DNA of 64,000 nt from Candidatus Nomurabacteria bacterium (GTDB lineage Bacteria; Patescibacteria; Paceibacteria; UBA9973): positions 41,550-105,549 of the forward strand of contig JAPLXP010000003.1 of the NCBI GenBank assembly GCA_026396015.1, given 5' to 3'. The position numbers and the translations under genes were made by a program. Positions 22,687 through 31,857 of the stretch are shown piece by piece. The stretch's first letter is position 1; every line of letters begins with the position of its first letter. Below the pieces are notes generated by a model. That model was not told the DNA's origin and did not search any database. It saw only the letters and a list, made by a program, of their open reading frames with translations.

Positions 22687-25263
22687 ATGCGTATTCGTTC
22701 TATATTGATGTCACCCTTATTGCTCTCTTTAGTCTTTTTGCTATCTATTTTTATGGGTAGTTTCAAGGTTGAGGCTGCCTCTGTGTCAAATGATTTGTTT
22801 GGAGCGGCATATTCTAATAACATAGGCCCTGTTTCCTTTAATAATTGTGCTAGCTCTGACCCTGCTAGTTGTAGTGGACAATCTTACAAAGTGACTACTT
22901 TTTGGGATTCAAGTAATCCTAATTGGACATATTTAACTGGGTACGCCTGGAGTGATAGTATTGGCTGGATCGCTTTTTCAAATAGCTATGTGTCTACTTC
23001 AGGTTGCCCACCAATTCCTAATTGGTATAGTTGTCAGATTGCCTACAGTACCAATACTGGTGTTATCTCTGGATGGGGTCGTGCTGTTTCGTATGGTGAT
23101 GGCTGGGATGGTTGGATAAACTTTAGTGGTGTCACTGTAGGTAGTGCTGGGCCTTCTGGAATCAGAGCCTTGTCTGGTAATGCTTGGGGTTCAGATATTG
23201 TTGGTTCATTGAATATGTCTGGCGTAAATATAAAGGAAACACCACCTACTAGCTCAGTAACATTGGTCGCAAGTCCTAATCAAGTTGGTCCTGATGGTAG
23301 TGGTGCTAGTAATCAAACTACATTGATATGGTCAGGTCAAAATGTGACTAGCTGTACAGCATCAGCTTCTTCTTCAAGAGGTGATTGGACCGGCCCTCTC
23401 GGTACTAGTGGTACAAAAGTTGTTCAAGTTGGCCCAAGTGTTACATATTCTATAGATTGTATAAATAATGTTACCAATCAAGTTGCATCAGCTAGTGCTC
23501 CTGTGACTACTGGAGTAGCACCTAGTGATGATCTTGATGTAATTTTCCTTAATTCATTTGGTAAAACTATCAATGTTAGTAGTGTTGGTACTTGGAGTAA
23601 TACGATCACTGCTATATTGACTAGTCATAGTGGTGCTACGAATGTGTCACTTTTTATAGATCCTAATTCTGGAGGCCCTAATCCTTCAGAAATTACTGAT
23701 TTGAGTAATTACAATATAAAAGTGTATAGCTCTTATAATTTTAATGTTTCGGGTCAGTGTAGTGGAAATGTTATTTTTAGCAGTGCTAATCCTCAATCTT
23801 TTTCAATTCCCGCTCGAGAAGTGTATTGTGTTGAAGTTAAATCAAAACTTCCAGTATTGCCACCGACAGGTCCTTATGGTAGCTATTACAATTTATTCTT
23901 GGTTGCTACCAGTCAAAATGTTACTACACCGGTTAATACTCCATTTGGTGGTAATGGTTTTCAGGTTAAAGTTACAAATAATACACCAACACTTACTTTT
24001 GTTGCTAGTACTACTCCGAGTAGTGGATTGCCTTACACTGGAGGGCCCGTTAGATTAAATTGGGATAGTACAAATACCACAGATTGTACTGCAAGCACTA
24101 ATTGGTCTACTTGGGCCGGTTCGCCTACTTGGGCTGGTGCAGGTATGACACCGAAGAAGCTTGGTGATGTGAAGGGAACGGCTTCAGGTAACATTACCAA
24201 CACGGAAACATTTACTATTTCTTGTAATTATATTGGTTCACCAACTCCAATTACAGCCAGCGTTGTCGTAACTGTTCCTCCTGATCCTGCGTTACCGACT
24301 GTTAGTCTGACTGCAAGTCAAACTAAATTTACTGGGTCAATAGGTAAACCTACATTGTCTTGGACTAGTACAAAAGCTGTGAGTTGTGGTCCTGAAAGTT
24401 GGACAAAAAAGACATCTACTAGCGGATCAGAAGTTGTGACTGTTAATACTAGTACTACTTTTAATTTAACTTGTTATAACTCATCCAATGGTTCAACTAC
24501 AGATACAGTAAAAATTACAGTAATTCCAGGTCAGTTGCCAGAAATATATATGTCGGCATCTCCAGATACTCTGGGCACAGGTGGAGGAAATACTGTCATA
24601 TCTTGGGACTCTAGACCATATGGTACTTCTTGTGGTAGTCCAACTATCGGTGGTAGTGTGTCATCTCCTGCATGGACAACAAAAACTTCTGCATATGGCT
24701 CACAGAGTGGCTCACAGAGTGTTTCTCTGACGACAGGGTCTACTTATGGCATTAGTTGTTCTAATTCCTTTGGAACAACAAAATCTTCTATTACTATTCC
24801 AGTTGCAAATACTCCACCAGCTCCAGCAGTACTAATGCAGGCCACTTTGATAAATGGAAATAATTATAAAATATCATGGAGCAGTACAGACACAACGTAT
24901 TGCGGAAACCCAACAGTGTCACCTGCATCTTCAAACCCTTGGACTACAAAAGATACAGTTGATGGTTTTGAAAATTTGTCCATCAGTGTTAATACATCTT
25001 TTGGAATTACTTGTTATAACTCAAATGGAGATTCAGCTATAGATAATGTGAGTGTGACTCCTGCTCCACCTATTCTTCCAAATATAATTATGTCAGCAAA
25101 ACCCCATTCTCTGGGCACAGGTGGAGGAAATACTGTCATATCTTGGGACTCTAGACCATATGGTACTTCTTGTGGTAGTCCAACTATCGGTGGTAGTGTG
25201 TCATCTCCTGCATGGACAACAAAAACTTCTGCATATGGCTCACAGAGTGACTTATGGCATTAG
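22687..25263 (+). CDS. Giant Ig-like repeat surface protein, N-terminal part (frameshifted)
   Basis: 858 residues before a premature stop. A signal peptide (about residues 1-30, ending KVEAA) is followed by the motif GYAWSDSIGWIAF, known from many Parcubacteria exported proteins, then serial Ig-like domains of about 70-110 residues. These carry paired Cys (for example SCTASASSSRG...YSIDC) and a conserved Trp. The frame is lost at about 25250 inside a repeated segment: 24569-24709 recurs exactly at 25109-25249, but the second copy lacks 32 bases present after the first. The reading frame continues in the next entry. The intact protein would exceed 1,750 residues, an adhesin- or fibre-like surface protein. 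Confidence 0.8.
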   Translation: MRIRSILMSPLLLSLVFLLSIFMGSFKVEAASVSNDLFGAAYSNNIGPVSFNNCASSDPASCSGQSYKVTTFWDSSNPNWTYLTGYAWSDSIGWIAFSNSYVSTSGCPPIPNWYSCQIAYSTNTGVISGWGRAVSYGDGWDGWINFSGVTVGSAGPSGIRALSGNAWGSDIVGSLNMSGVNIKETPPTSSVTLVASPNQVGPDGSGASNQTTLIWSGQNVTSCTASASSSRGDWTGPLGTSGTKVVQVGPSVTYSIDCINNVTNQVASASAPVTTGVAPSDDLDVIFLNSFGKTINVSSVGTWSNTITAILTSHSGATNVSLFIDPNSGGPNPSEITDLSNYNIKVYSSYNFNVSGQCSGNVIFSSANPQSFSIPAREVYCVEVKSKLPVLPPTGPYGSYYNLFLVATSQNVTTPVNTPFGGNGFQVKVTNNTPTLTFVASTTPSSGLPYTGGPVRLNWDSTNTTDCTASTNWSTWAGSPTWAGAGMTPKKLGDVKGTASGNITNTETFTISCNYIGSPTPITASVVVTVPPDPALPTVSLTASQTKFTGSIGKPTLSWTSTKAVSCGPESWTKKTSTSGSEVVTVNTSTTFNLTCYNSSNGSTTDTVKITVIPGQLPEIYMSASPDTLGTGGGNTVISWDSRPYGTSCGSPTIGGSVSSPAWTTKTSAYGSQSGSQSVSLTTGSTYGISCSNSFGTTKSSITIPVANTPPAPAVLMQATLINGNNYKISWSSTDTTYCGNPTVSPASSNPWTTKDTVDGFENLSISVNTSFGITCYNSNGDSAIDNVSVTPAPPILPNIIMSAKPHSLGTGGGNTVISWDSRPYGTSCGSPTIGGSVSSPAWTTKTSAYGSQSDLWH
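24569..24709 (+). repeat. Exact 141-bp intragenic repeat, first copy
   Basis: Identical to 25109-25249 (offset 540 bases, 180 codons) although the sequence on both sides has diverged. It encodes LGTGGGNTVISWDS and SPAWTTKTSAYGSQS. Its exactness implies recent gene conversion or an assembly artefact. Confidence 0.85.
25109..25249 (+). repeat. Exact 141-bp intragenic repeat, second copy
   Basis: The second copy of 24569-24709. Directly after it, 32 bases present after the first copy (including CTCACAGAGTG and TCTGACGACAGG) are missing, which shifts the frame and truncates the upstream reading frame at 25263. Confidence 0.85.
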
Positions 25264-27967
25264 TTGTTCTAATTCCTTTGGAACAACAATATCTTCTATC
25301 CCTATTCCAGTCGATAATACGCCTCTTCCTCCTTCTGTGTCCATGCAAAAAACATTGATAAGTGGAAATAATTATAAAATATCATGGAGCAGCACAGATA
25401 CAACATCTTGTGGAAATCCAACATCAATACCTATATTGTTTGGTGCTAATTCTCCGAACCCTTGGACTTCACAAAATGCAACTACTGGTTTTGAAAATTT
25501 GACTATTGAAACGAATACATCTTTTGGAATTACTTGTTATAACTCAAATGGAGATTCAGCTACAGATAGTGTGAGTGTGACTCCTACTCCTGTCACACCC
25601 GAAATATCTATGTCTATATCTCCGGCAATCTTGCCTGCTGGTGGTGGAAATTTTACTGTTTCTTGGACAAGTGCAAATACTGTATCTTGTCATGCCGTGA
25701 CTCCTGTTGATTGGACTACAAAAACATCAACATCTGGATCTGAGAGTATGACAATCGGTGATAATCCTGGAACTTATGACATAGTAATATCTTGTTCTAA
25801 TGCTATCGGTGTACTGGCAACAGTAAGTAGTAGGATTAGTGTCCCTGAGCGTCCTAAATTGAGTGCAACAATTTCTGTTACTCCCGTCGTAGGAGGAATG
25901 ACAGATATATCTTGGAAAAGTGAGGGAACTAATAGTTGTAGCGCCACTTGGACAGAATATCGGGCCACAAAAGGAACACAAAGGAATGTGCTGGTTCGTG
26001 GGTCAACAGAATTCGGCATTACTTGTTTTAATGGAGAAAAGAGTGTGACAGCTTCGACTATTGTGGTAGTAGGTGGGGGAGAAGTAACAGTTACCTTGAG
26101 TGCTATTCCTGCTTTTTCTGGTGGAGAGGCTACTCTTGTCTGGGAATCTACAGATACTGGACCTGGACCTGTTTCTTGTTATCAAAATAATTCAAAAGAA
26201 AACATTAATTGGAGTTCTTGGGCAGGAGCTACCACTGCTGGTAGTGGTTATGCAAAAGGGGATGTTGCAAAAACAGACACATTTAGTATTACTTGTAAGG
26301 ATGTAAACAGTCCAGATTCTAAGGCATCTACAGCATTTGTTTCTATTTCTGTTGTTAAATCAAATCCTATTTCTGCTTCATTGTTTGTCTCACCTTCAGC
26401 CCTGTCTTCTCCTGGAAATGTTGATTTGAGTTGGAATAGTATTGGAACTGTGAGTTGTACTCCAAGTTGGTCAAGCTCAAATTTTGCTACTAGTGGCACT
26501 GAGACTGTCGCTGTGAATAATAAAACACAATTTACTGTTGTTTGTACTGATGGCAAGAGTAGTTTTACTACTGCTTCAGCTACTGTATTGGTTGGTGGTT
26601 CTTCCTCTGGTATCACATTTAATACAAATATTTATGCCAACCCGAATGTTTTATATGAAGTAGGAACAACAAAAATAACATGGAGTTCTGGTTCTAATGC
26701 TACTTCTTGTGTAAAAGATTGGATGGATCCTTTAAATACAGCTACTAATGGCACAGATACTTTGAATGTATCAAGTACAAAACTTTTTACTGTCACTTGT
26801 TCTGATGGTTCGGGAAATGAAGAAAAATCTTCTGTATCTGTCGTTGTAAAGACTCCCTCTAAACTTCGAGTGTCTATCTCAGCGACACCTTCTTCTAGTT
26901 TTGGTAGTCGCTCTGTAGTGGGTAGTGGTGCTGGTCCTGTGACTCTCGACTGGTCAAGTATAAGTGCTACGGATTGTACTCCAAGTTGGAATAGTGCTAA
27001 AAAGGGTGATTTAAATGGCAGTGAGAGTATTTGGTTGTCTGAAACTACTACTTTTGTTATTGATTGTACTGATGGTAATCAGAGTGCCTCTGCATCTGTG
27101 GTTGTAAATATTGTGGATACTGATAAACCATTGATGAATAGTTCAATCTTTGCAAATCCACCATCCCTACCTTCTGCAGGTGGAATTGTAAAACTTATTT
27201 GGAATAGTATTGGATTATCGGATTGTTCACAGAGGTCTTCCTCAAATTCAGGCGGTAGAGACTGGACTGATTGGTTGGGGGCAGATCCTTCTACCGGTGG
27301 TAGTGCTAAAAAGTTCCTTTCTTGGAGTGATTTGTTTAGTATTACTTGTACTGGTCCAGAGCATTCTGCTACTACCGGTTTTGTAGTGTCTCCTTCAAGT
27401 AATTTTGACTTACATGTTTCATTGTCTACTGATAAGACAGTATTTGACACAAATGGAAAAGCCCTACTTTCTTGGGATAGTAATGCAGATAATTGTACTC
27501 CAAGTTGGAATAGTTCAAAAAATGGTAAAAAGGATAGTGAACTTGTAAATATTACAGGTACAGAAACATTTACTGTTGTATGTCATACAAACAAAGCTGA
27601 GGCGAGTTCTACTATAACTGTGTTCATGGTTGATTCTGATGGATCATATGTCAATTTAAGTGCTACTCCGAGTACTCTTTTCGGGAAAGGTAAATCAAAG
27701 ATTGTATGGAGTGGTAGTAATAATCTTAAGTGTGTAAAGGATTGGATGGATCCAGCAGATACAACATCAGATGGTTTTGATATCATAGATATTGTACAAC
27801 AAAAAACATTTAAAATTTCCTGTACAGCAATAGGTAGTATCGTTCCAATCAAGAGATCTGTAACTGTCGGGTATAGAGAGGACCTAGGTGGTGGAGGAGG
27901 CTGCAAGGGGTGGTGTCCTATTTCTACTGGTTCTGCTATTCATAAATCAAAATACAAAGAAAGATAA
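25121..27967 (+). CDS. Giant Ig-like repeat surface protein, C-terminal part (frameshifted)
   Basis: This frame becomes meaningful from about 25250 (VTYGISCSNSFGTT) and continues the Ig-like repeats of the upstream part; the roughly 43 residues before that are an out-of-frame reading of the repeat. About ten more domains follow, each with a pattern such as SWTSANTVSCHA or LIWNSIGLSDCSQ and a closing Cys strand (FTVVCTDGKS). The end is a Gly-rich, two-Cys tail (GGGGGCKGWCP) and a basic terminus (KSKYKER) with no sorting motif I recognise. It is part of one broken gene with 22687-25263, unless the 32-base loss is an assembly error. Confidence 0.75.
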   Translation: MEEILSYLGTLDHMVLLVVVQLSVVVCHLLHGQQKLLHMAHRVTYGISCSNSFGTTISSIPIPVDNTPLPPSVSMQKTLISGNNYKISWSSTDTTSCGNPTSIPILFGANSPNPWTSQNATTGFENLTIETNTSFGITCYNSNGDSATDSVSVTPTPVTPEISMSISPAILPAGGGNFTVSWTSANTVSCHAVTPVDWTTKTSTSGSESMTIGDNPGTYDIVISCSNAIGVLATVSSRISVPERPKLSATISVTPVVGGMTDISWKSEGTNSCSATWTEYRATKGTQRNVLVRGSTEFGITCFNGEKSVTASTIVVVGGGEVTVTLSAIPAFSGGEATLVWESTDTGPGPVSCYQNNSKENINWSSWAGATTAGSGYAKGDVAKTDTFSITCKDVNSPDSKASTAFVSISVVKSNPISASLFVSPSALSSPGNVDLSWNSIGTVSCTPSWSSSNFATSGTETVAVNNKTQFTVVCTDGKSSFTTASATVLVGGSSSGITFNTNIYANPNVLYEVGTTKITWSSGSNATSCVKDWMDPLNTATNGTDTLNVSSTKLFTVTCSDGSGNEEKSSVSVVVKTPSKLRVSISATPSSSFGSRSVVGSGAGPVTLDWSSISATDCTPSWNSAKKGDLNGSESIWLSETTTFVIDCTDGNQSASASVVVNIVDTDKPLMNSSIFANPPSLPSAGGIVKLIWNSIGLSDCSQRSSSNSGGRDWTDWLGADPSTGGSAKKFLSWSDLFSITCTGPEHSATTGFVVSPSSNFDLHVSLSTDKTVFDTNGKALLSWDSNADNCTPSWNSSKNGKKDSELVNITGTETFTVVCHTNKAEASSTITVFMVDSDGSYVNLSATPSTLFGKGKSKIVWSGSNNLKCVKDWMDPADTTSDGFDIIDIVQQKTFKISCTAIGSIVPIKRSVTVGYREDLGGGGGCKGWCPISTGSAIHKSKYKER

Positions 27968-27981
27968 TATATTAAATAAAT

Positions 27982-28518
27982 ATGAAAGAAAATAATAAAA
28001 AAAATAATATAGAAGACAATAATTATAATACTCGAGAATCTCTAGTAGTAATTCTAGTGGGGATTCTTTTCTTTGGAAATGTTATATTTGCGGAACCTTC
28101 TTCTACTCCACCATCTGGTAATCCTGATATCCCAATCAATGCACTTGCATTGCCTCAGTATAAAGAGGGTGAGGCTACAAATGGTTATGTAAATAGAGCA
28201 CTCGGGGTAGGGTATACTCCAGGTTCATTGCCTGTAGGTGTTACACTTGGTGTTTTTGGTCAAATGAAAATTGGAACACTCTCTGGGACATCTGATGGTA
28301 TGTCTGTATTTGGGGATATGAGAGATATTAATACTACGGTTTTGTGTCAGACTAGTCATACTTATAGTAGTCACTCAACACCTTGTGGGGCTGCGGGCAC
28401 CAATAATACTAGTGATGGAAATGTAATTGTTACAAGTTTGAGCGGAAGTGGCTCGAGTACTTCTGTGTGTGTGCAGCTAGATAATGAAAATAGAAAACAA
28501 TTAGTACGTTGTCCATAA
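27982..28518 (+). CDS. Small secreted protein 1 of a related trio
   Basis: 178 residues: a cytoplasmic Asn-rich head, one hydrophobic helix (LVVILVGILFFGNVIFA, about residues 21-37) and an exported part. It shares with the next two genes a PQYKEG/ALG segment, a middle stretch with Gly-rich repeats and a final Cys-x-Asp-x-Asn pattern (CVQLDNENRKQLVRC). It begins 14 bases after the giant protein, so it is probably in the same operon. Function unknown; a minor surface or pilus-like component is a guess from context. Confidence 0.6.
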   Translation: MKENNKKNNIEDNNYNTRESLVVILVGILFFGNVIFAEPSSTPPSGNPDIPINALALPQYKEGEATNGYVNRALGVGYTPGSLPVGVTLGVFGQMKIGTLSGTSDGMSVFGDMRDINTTVLCQTSHTYSSHSTPCGAAGTNNTSDGNVIVTSLSGSGSSTSVCVQLDNENRKQLVRCP

Positions 28519-28523
28519 AATAT

Positions 28524-28883
28524 ATGTCAAAATCTTTAAAAAAATCACTATATACAATATTATTAGGCCTTGGTGTCGCATGGGTGTCTTCATTGGCTCC
28601 AGTTGTTTTTGGTTTTAATTACACTCCTATATACAAGAATAATCAAGTTCAAGAAAAATTCGGCTCTCTTGCAATTGGTAAAAATTCAAACCCTCTACCT
28701 TCAGTAAAACTAGAAGTTCCCGGGATTGTTGTTGCTAATGGATTTATCTCTAGTGGGGCAGCCGGAGTGAATATTTATGGAAATCTTCAGGTTAAAAGGT
28801 TATTTTTAGATAATTTAACTGCTACTTCAACTCCGAGTCCTGTGTGTTCTGATACTAACGGTAATTTGATTAATTGTCTATAA
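28524..28883 (+). CDS. Small secreted protein 2 of a related trio
   Basis: 119 residues from the ATG at 28524; a TTG five codons earlier would overlap the previous gene and is less likely. A signal/anchor helix (YTILLGLGVAWVSSLAPVVFG) precedes the shared segment KFGSLAIGKNSNPLPSVKLEV and the C-terminal pair of Cys in PVCSDTNGNLINC. It looks like a paralogue of the genes on either side. No enzymatic motif is visible. Confidence 0.6.
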   Translation: MSKSLKKSLYTILLGLGVAWVSSLAPVVFGFNYTPIYKNNQVQEKFGSLAIGKNSNPLPSVKLEVPGIVVANGFISSGAAGVNIYGNLQVKRLFLDNLTATSTPSPVCSDTNGNLINCL

Positions 28884-28892
28884 TTTAAATTT

Positions 28893-29309
28893 ATGATTAA
28901 AATTTTAAGAAACAAAAAGATATTTCCAGCAACCATTATTTTATTAGGATTTTTATTGTTCGCGAGTGTCACATACAGTTATACTGCTTATAATGCTAGT
29001 TGTTCTGTTGCTGGTTGTAATTTAGGGCCAATAAATGAAGGCGATCAGCCTCAGTATAAAATCGGACCATTGGCACTAGGAAAGGCGTCCGATCCAGTTT
29101 CCGGTGCTAGTTTGGATGTTTCAGGGACAATAAATGTTTCTAGTTTGTTGTCTTTTGGTAACATTACAGTAAATAACCCCTCAGACAATTCTCTTGGTAA
29201 TTATAGTGCTAGTAATATGCAGATTGATAATTTTTACAATTCTGGTGCTATTAAACGCCCAGTGTGTACAGATCAAAATGGTAAAATATCTATCTGTTCT
29301 TCAAATTAA
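28893..29309 (+). CDS. Small secreted protein 3 of a related trio
   Basis: 138 residues. The signal/anchor helix (IFPATIILLGFLLFASVTYS) is followed by two Cys (CSVAGCN), then PQYKIGPLALGKASDPVSGASLDV (by position about residues 50-74), the region most like gene 2, and a C-terminal PVCTDQNGKISIC. The conserved terminal Cys pair across all three proteins suggests a disulfide-closed knob. It ends the secreted-protein operon. Confidence 0.6.
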   Translation: MIKILRNKKIFPATIILLGFLLFASVTYSYTAYNASCSVAGCNLGPINEGDQPQYKIGPLALGKASDPVSGASLDVSGTINVSSLLSFGNITVNNPSDNSLGNYSASNMQIDNFYNSGAIKRPVCTDQNGKISICSSN

Positions 29310-29493
29310 TTATTAAAACCTATGTATTGTGCCTTTTTTAGAATTGAACCCCTTGTTTTTTGGGGATAGACGAAAGAAAACTCTTGTAATCTATGTGGAA
29401 GAAGTGGTTATGTAAAAGTGACTTTAGTAGCATTTGCGTGTTTATTTAGGAAAAAGTTCTAATAAATAAGCTAACAATATAATGCAAAAAATA

Positions 29494-29530
29494 AATCCCT
29501 CATGGGCATGGCCTATGAGGGATTATTTTT
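29494..29530 (-). terminator. Terminator of the 29539 gene
   Basis: AATCCCTCAT and ATGAGGGATT flank a GC-rich loop; a T-rich tract follows on either strand. The 180 bases between this and 29309 hold no gene that I can see. Confidence 0.75.
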
Positions 29531-29538
29531 TTAAGTCT

Positions 29539-29874
29539 TTATTTGAGTAAATTCTTGAAGAATCCTTTAATTCCTTTCTCTTTTTTCTGAACTTCCTCCT
29601 TTAAGAAAAATTCTTTGTCTCCAGGAATTGCAGAAAATTTCTTCTCTTCAGTCTGAGCGTTTGTTTCAGACAATTTATCTTTGATTTCCTCCTGAACCTT
29701 CGTGATTTGTGCTTGATTCCTTATGTTTTTCTCATCTATTTCCTCTTGTGTCATAGGTCGAGTCTCTTCTTTTAAGACATATTCATCTTTAGCTATAATT
29801 GCAGAAAATTTCTTTTTTTCTTGCCCAGGTACAGTTGAGCCCTGGTCTTCTTTTTTGTTTAGTTCTTCGTTCAT
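29539..29874 (-). CDS. Charged repeat-containing hypothetical protein
   Basis: A 111-residue acidic/basic protein with an internal duplication: KKKFSAIIAKDEYVLKEE (about residues 20-37) and KKFSAIPGDKEFFLKEE (about 78-94) flank a Gln/Glu-rich helical linker. It ends in a short amphipathic helix (KGIKGFFKNLLK) that could touch a membrane. No family is recognised. It is divergent from tuf and has its own terminator. Confidence 0.6.
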   Translation of the reverse strand: MNEELNKKEDQGSTVPGQEKKKFSAIIAKDEYVLKEETRPMTQEEIDEKNIRNQAQITKVQEEIKDKLSETNAQTEEKKFSAIPGDKEFFLKEEVQKKEKGIKGFFKNLLK

Positions 29875-29947
29875 GATAAATATATTTTAAATCTTCGTAT
29901 ATATTTTGTCAATATTTTGTACTTCTTATTACACAAAACCTATCAAT

Positions 29948-29975
29948 TTGACTTTTTGCTGAAATTTGCTAATAT
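29948..29975 (+). promoter_or_regulatory. tuf promoter
   Basis: TTGACT (29948-29953), 16-base spacer, TAATAT (29970-29975). A leader of about 145 bases follows, with hairpin CCTTA-GCTAGG-TAAGG and CCTCCT/AGGGAC-type pairing, unlike the short leaders of most genes here. A second TATAAT-like box lies near 30074. Confidence 0.65.
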
Positions 29976-30126
29976 AGGCTAATCGCATTTTCTGCGTGCC
30001 CTCCTAAAAAAGGGACCCGAACCTTAGCTAGGTAAGGGAGAAAAAATAATTATTAATAATTTATGTTTGTATATTATAATAGAACCTTTTAAGGCTCCGT
30101 TATTTTTATAAACCAATAAAACATAT

Positions 30127-31326
30127 ATGGCAGAAGAATTTAATCGTTCAAAGCCGCACGTAAACGTTGGTACTATTGGCCACGTTGACCACGGCAAGAC
30201 GACTTTAACAGCAGCAATCCTTAACACATTGGCTCGCCAAGGTGGTGGATATAGTGCAAAACTAAAGGGGGTAGGGGATATTGACTCAGCTCCTGAAGAA
30301 AAAGCTCGTGGAATCACTATCGCGCTTTCTCATAACGAGTATGAAACTCCAGCTCGTCACTACGCTCACATTGATGCTCCAGGTCACGCTGACTACATCA
30401 AAAACATGATTACTGGTGCCGCTCAAATGGATGGTGCTATCCTCGTAGTTGCTGCAACTGACGGTGCGATGCCTCAAACAAAAGAGCACGTGCTTCTAGC
30501 AAAACAGGTTGGTGTGCCACAATTCGTTGTGTTTCTAAACAAATGCGACATGGTGGAGGACCAAGACATGTTGGAACTAGTTGAAGAAGAAATCCGTGAT
30601 TTGCTTACAAAAAATGGATATGATGGTAAAAATACTCCAGTTATCCGTGGTTCAGCTCTAAAGGCTCTAGAATCAGCAGATAACAATGACGAATGGGCAA
30701 AGAAGATCCTAGATCTTACTAACGCTCTAGATACATACATTCCACAACCAGAACGCGATATTACAAAGCCATTCCTTATGCCAATCGAAGATATCTTTTC
30801 TATCGAAGGCCGTGGAACAGTGGTTACAGGTAAGATCGAGCGCGGTATCGTGAAAGTAGGACAAGACGTAGAAATCGTTGGTATCAAGGATACAGTGAAG
30901 ACTACAGTTACTGGTATTGAAATGTTCAACAAATCTTTGAAAGAAGGTATGGCTGGAGACAATGCTGGAATCCTAATCCGTGGTATCAAAAAAGAAGATA
31001 TTACTCGTGGACAAGTTCTTGCAATCCCAGGTTCAGTTACTCCACACTCAGAATTCGAATGTGAAGTTTACGTTCTAAAGAAGGAAGAAGGTGGTCGCCA
31101 CACTCCATTCTTTACTGGATACAAGCCACAATTTTACATCCGTACAACAGACGTTACAGGTGAATCAACTCTTCCAGAAGGTGTAGAGATGGTTATGCCA
31201 GGAGACACTGTTAAACTAAAGGTAAAACTAGTTACTCCAGTAGCTCTCGAAGATCAAACACACTTTGCTATCCGTGAAGGAGGTAAGACAGTCGGTGCTG
31301 GTGTCGTAACAAAGGTTATCGCTTAA
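30127..31326 (+). CDS. tuf: Elongation factor Tu
   Basis: A 399-residue GTPase that delivers aminoacyl-tRNA to the ribosome. The GTP-binding motifs are present: GHVDHGKTT (residues 19-27), DAPGH in HIDAPGHADYIKNM, and NKCD. Domains 2 and 3 follow with GRGTVVTGKIERG and the C-terminal FAIREGGKTVGAGVVTKVI. Length is normal. It stands directly upstream of the S10 operon, as in many bacteria, with a CTAG-rich repeat between tuf and rpsJ. Confidence 0.98.
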   Translation: MAEEFNRSKPHVNVGTIGHVDHGKTTLTAAILNTLARQGGGYSAKLKGVGDIDSAPEEKARGITIALSHNEYETPARHYAHIDAPGHADYIKNMITGAAQMDGAILVVAATDGAMPQTKEHVLLAKQVGVPQFVVFLNKCDMVEDQDMLELVEEEIRDLLTKNGYDGKNTPVIRGSALKALESADNNDEWAKKILDLTNALDTYIPQPERDITKPFLMPIEDIFSIEGRGTVVTGKIERGIVKVGQDVEIVGIKDTVKTTVTGIEMFNKSLKEGMAGDNAGILIRGIKKEDITRGQVLAIPGSVTPHSEFECEVYVLKKEEGGRHTPFFTGYKPQFYIRTTDVTGESTLPEGVEMVMPGDTVKLKVKLVTPVALEDQTHFAIREGGKTVGAGVVTKVIA

Positions 31327-31327
31327 G

Positions 31328-31414
31328 TTAGGTGCTAGTAACTAGGGACTAGGTTCTAGTTTGAATTTAATTCAACTAGAAACTAGAAACTAGAAACTAG
31401 AAACTAGAAACTAA
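31328..31414. repeat. CTAG-rich hairpin repeat (copy 4)
   Basis: The left half carries GCTAGTAACTAGGGACTAGG; the centre TTGAATTTAATTCAA is symmetric; the right half is five tandem copies of AACTAGAA-type octamers (31373-31412). It fills the tuf-rpsJ spacer. Confidence 0.8.
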
Positions 31415-31421
31415 AAATATT

Positions 31422-31775
31422 ATGACTACAACTACCGTTAAAAAAGAAAAAAAGGTGAAAGAGGATGGTATCGTCCGTCTCCGTATCCGCGTAAGAGCTT
31501 ATGAAAATAAGATTCTTGACACTAGTGTCAAGCAGATTATCGATACAGCACTCCGCTACGATGCAAAGATCGTTGGTCCAATCCCTCTTCCAACTGAAAT
31601 AAAGAAGTACACTGTGAACCGTGCATCATTCGTTTTTAAGAATGCTCGTGAACAGTTTGAAATAAGAATTCACAAGCGTGTTATCGATATCCTGAATCCA
31701 AATCCAAAGACTATCGAGGCGTTGACTAACTTGTCTCTTCCGTCCGGAGTAGATATTGATGTGAAAATGATGTAA
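31422..31775 (+). CDS. rpsJ: Ribosomal protein S10
   Basis: 117 residues; the core begins after a Lys-rich N-terminal extension of about 18 residues (TTTVKKEKKVKEDG). VRLRIRVRAYENKILDTSV, VGPIPLPTEIKKYTVNR and QFEIRIHKRVIDIL are diagnostic. S10 sits in the 30S head and also takes part in antitermination with NusB. It is the first gene of the S10 operon, with the next gene 82 bases on, the gap holding a CTAG-rich repeat. Confidence 0.97.
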   Translation: MTTTTVKKEKKVKEDGIVRLRIRVRAYENKILDTSVKQIIDTALRYDAKIVGPIPLPTEIKKYTVNRASFVFKNAREQFEIRIHKRVIDILNPNPKTIEALTNLSLPSGVDIDVKMM

Positions 31776-31782
31776 TTAAAAT

Positions 31783-31852
31783 TAGGTTTCAGTAGCTAGT
31801 GATTAGTTTTTAGTATTTATATACTAGACCCTAGAAACTAGAACCTAACCCC
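31783..31852. repeat. CTAG-rich hairpin repeat (copy 5)
   Basis: TTAGGTTTCAGTAGCTAG on the left and CTAGAAACTAGAACCTAA on the right form imperfect inverted arms in the rpsJ-rplC spacer. Confidence 0.75.
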
Positions 31853-31857
31853 AATAT

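Noticed and set aside
29310..29490. tRNA-like fragment GAATTGAACCCC in the spacer
   Set aside because: Only a T-arm-like string; no acceptor or anticodon arm can be built around it.
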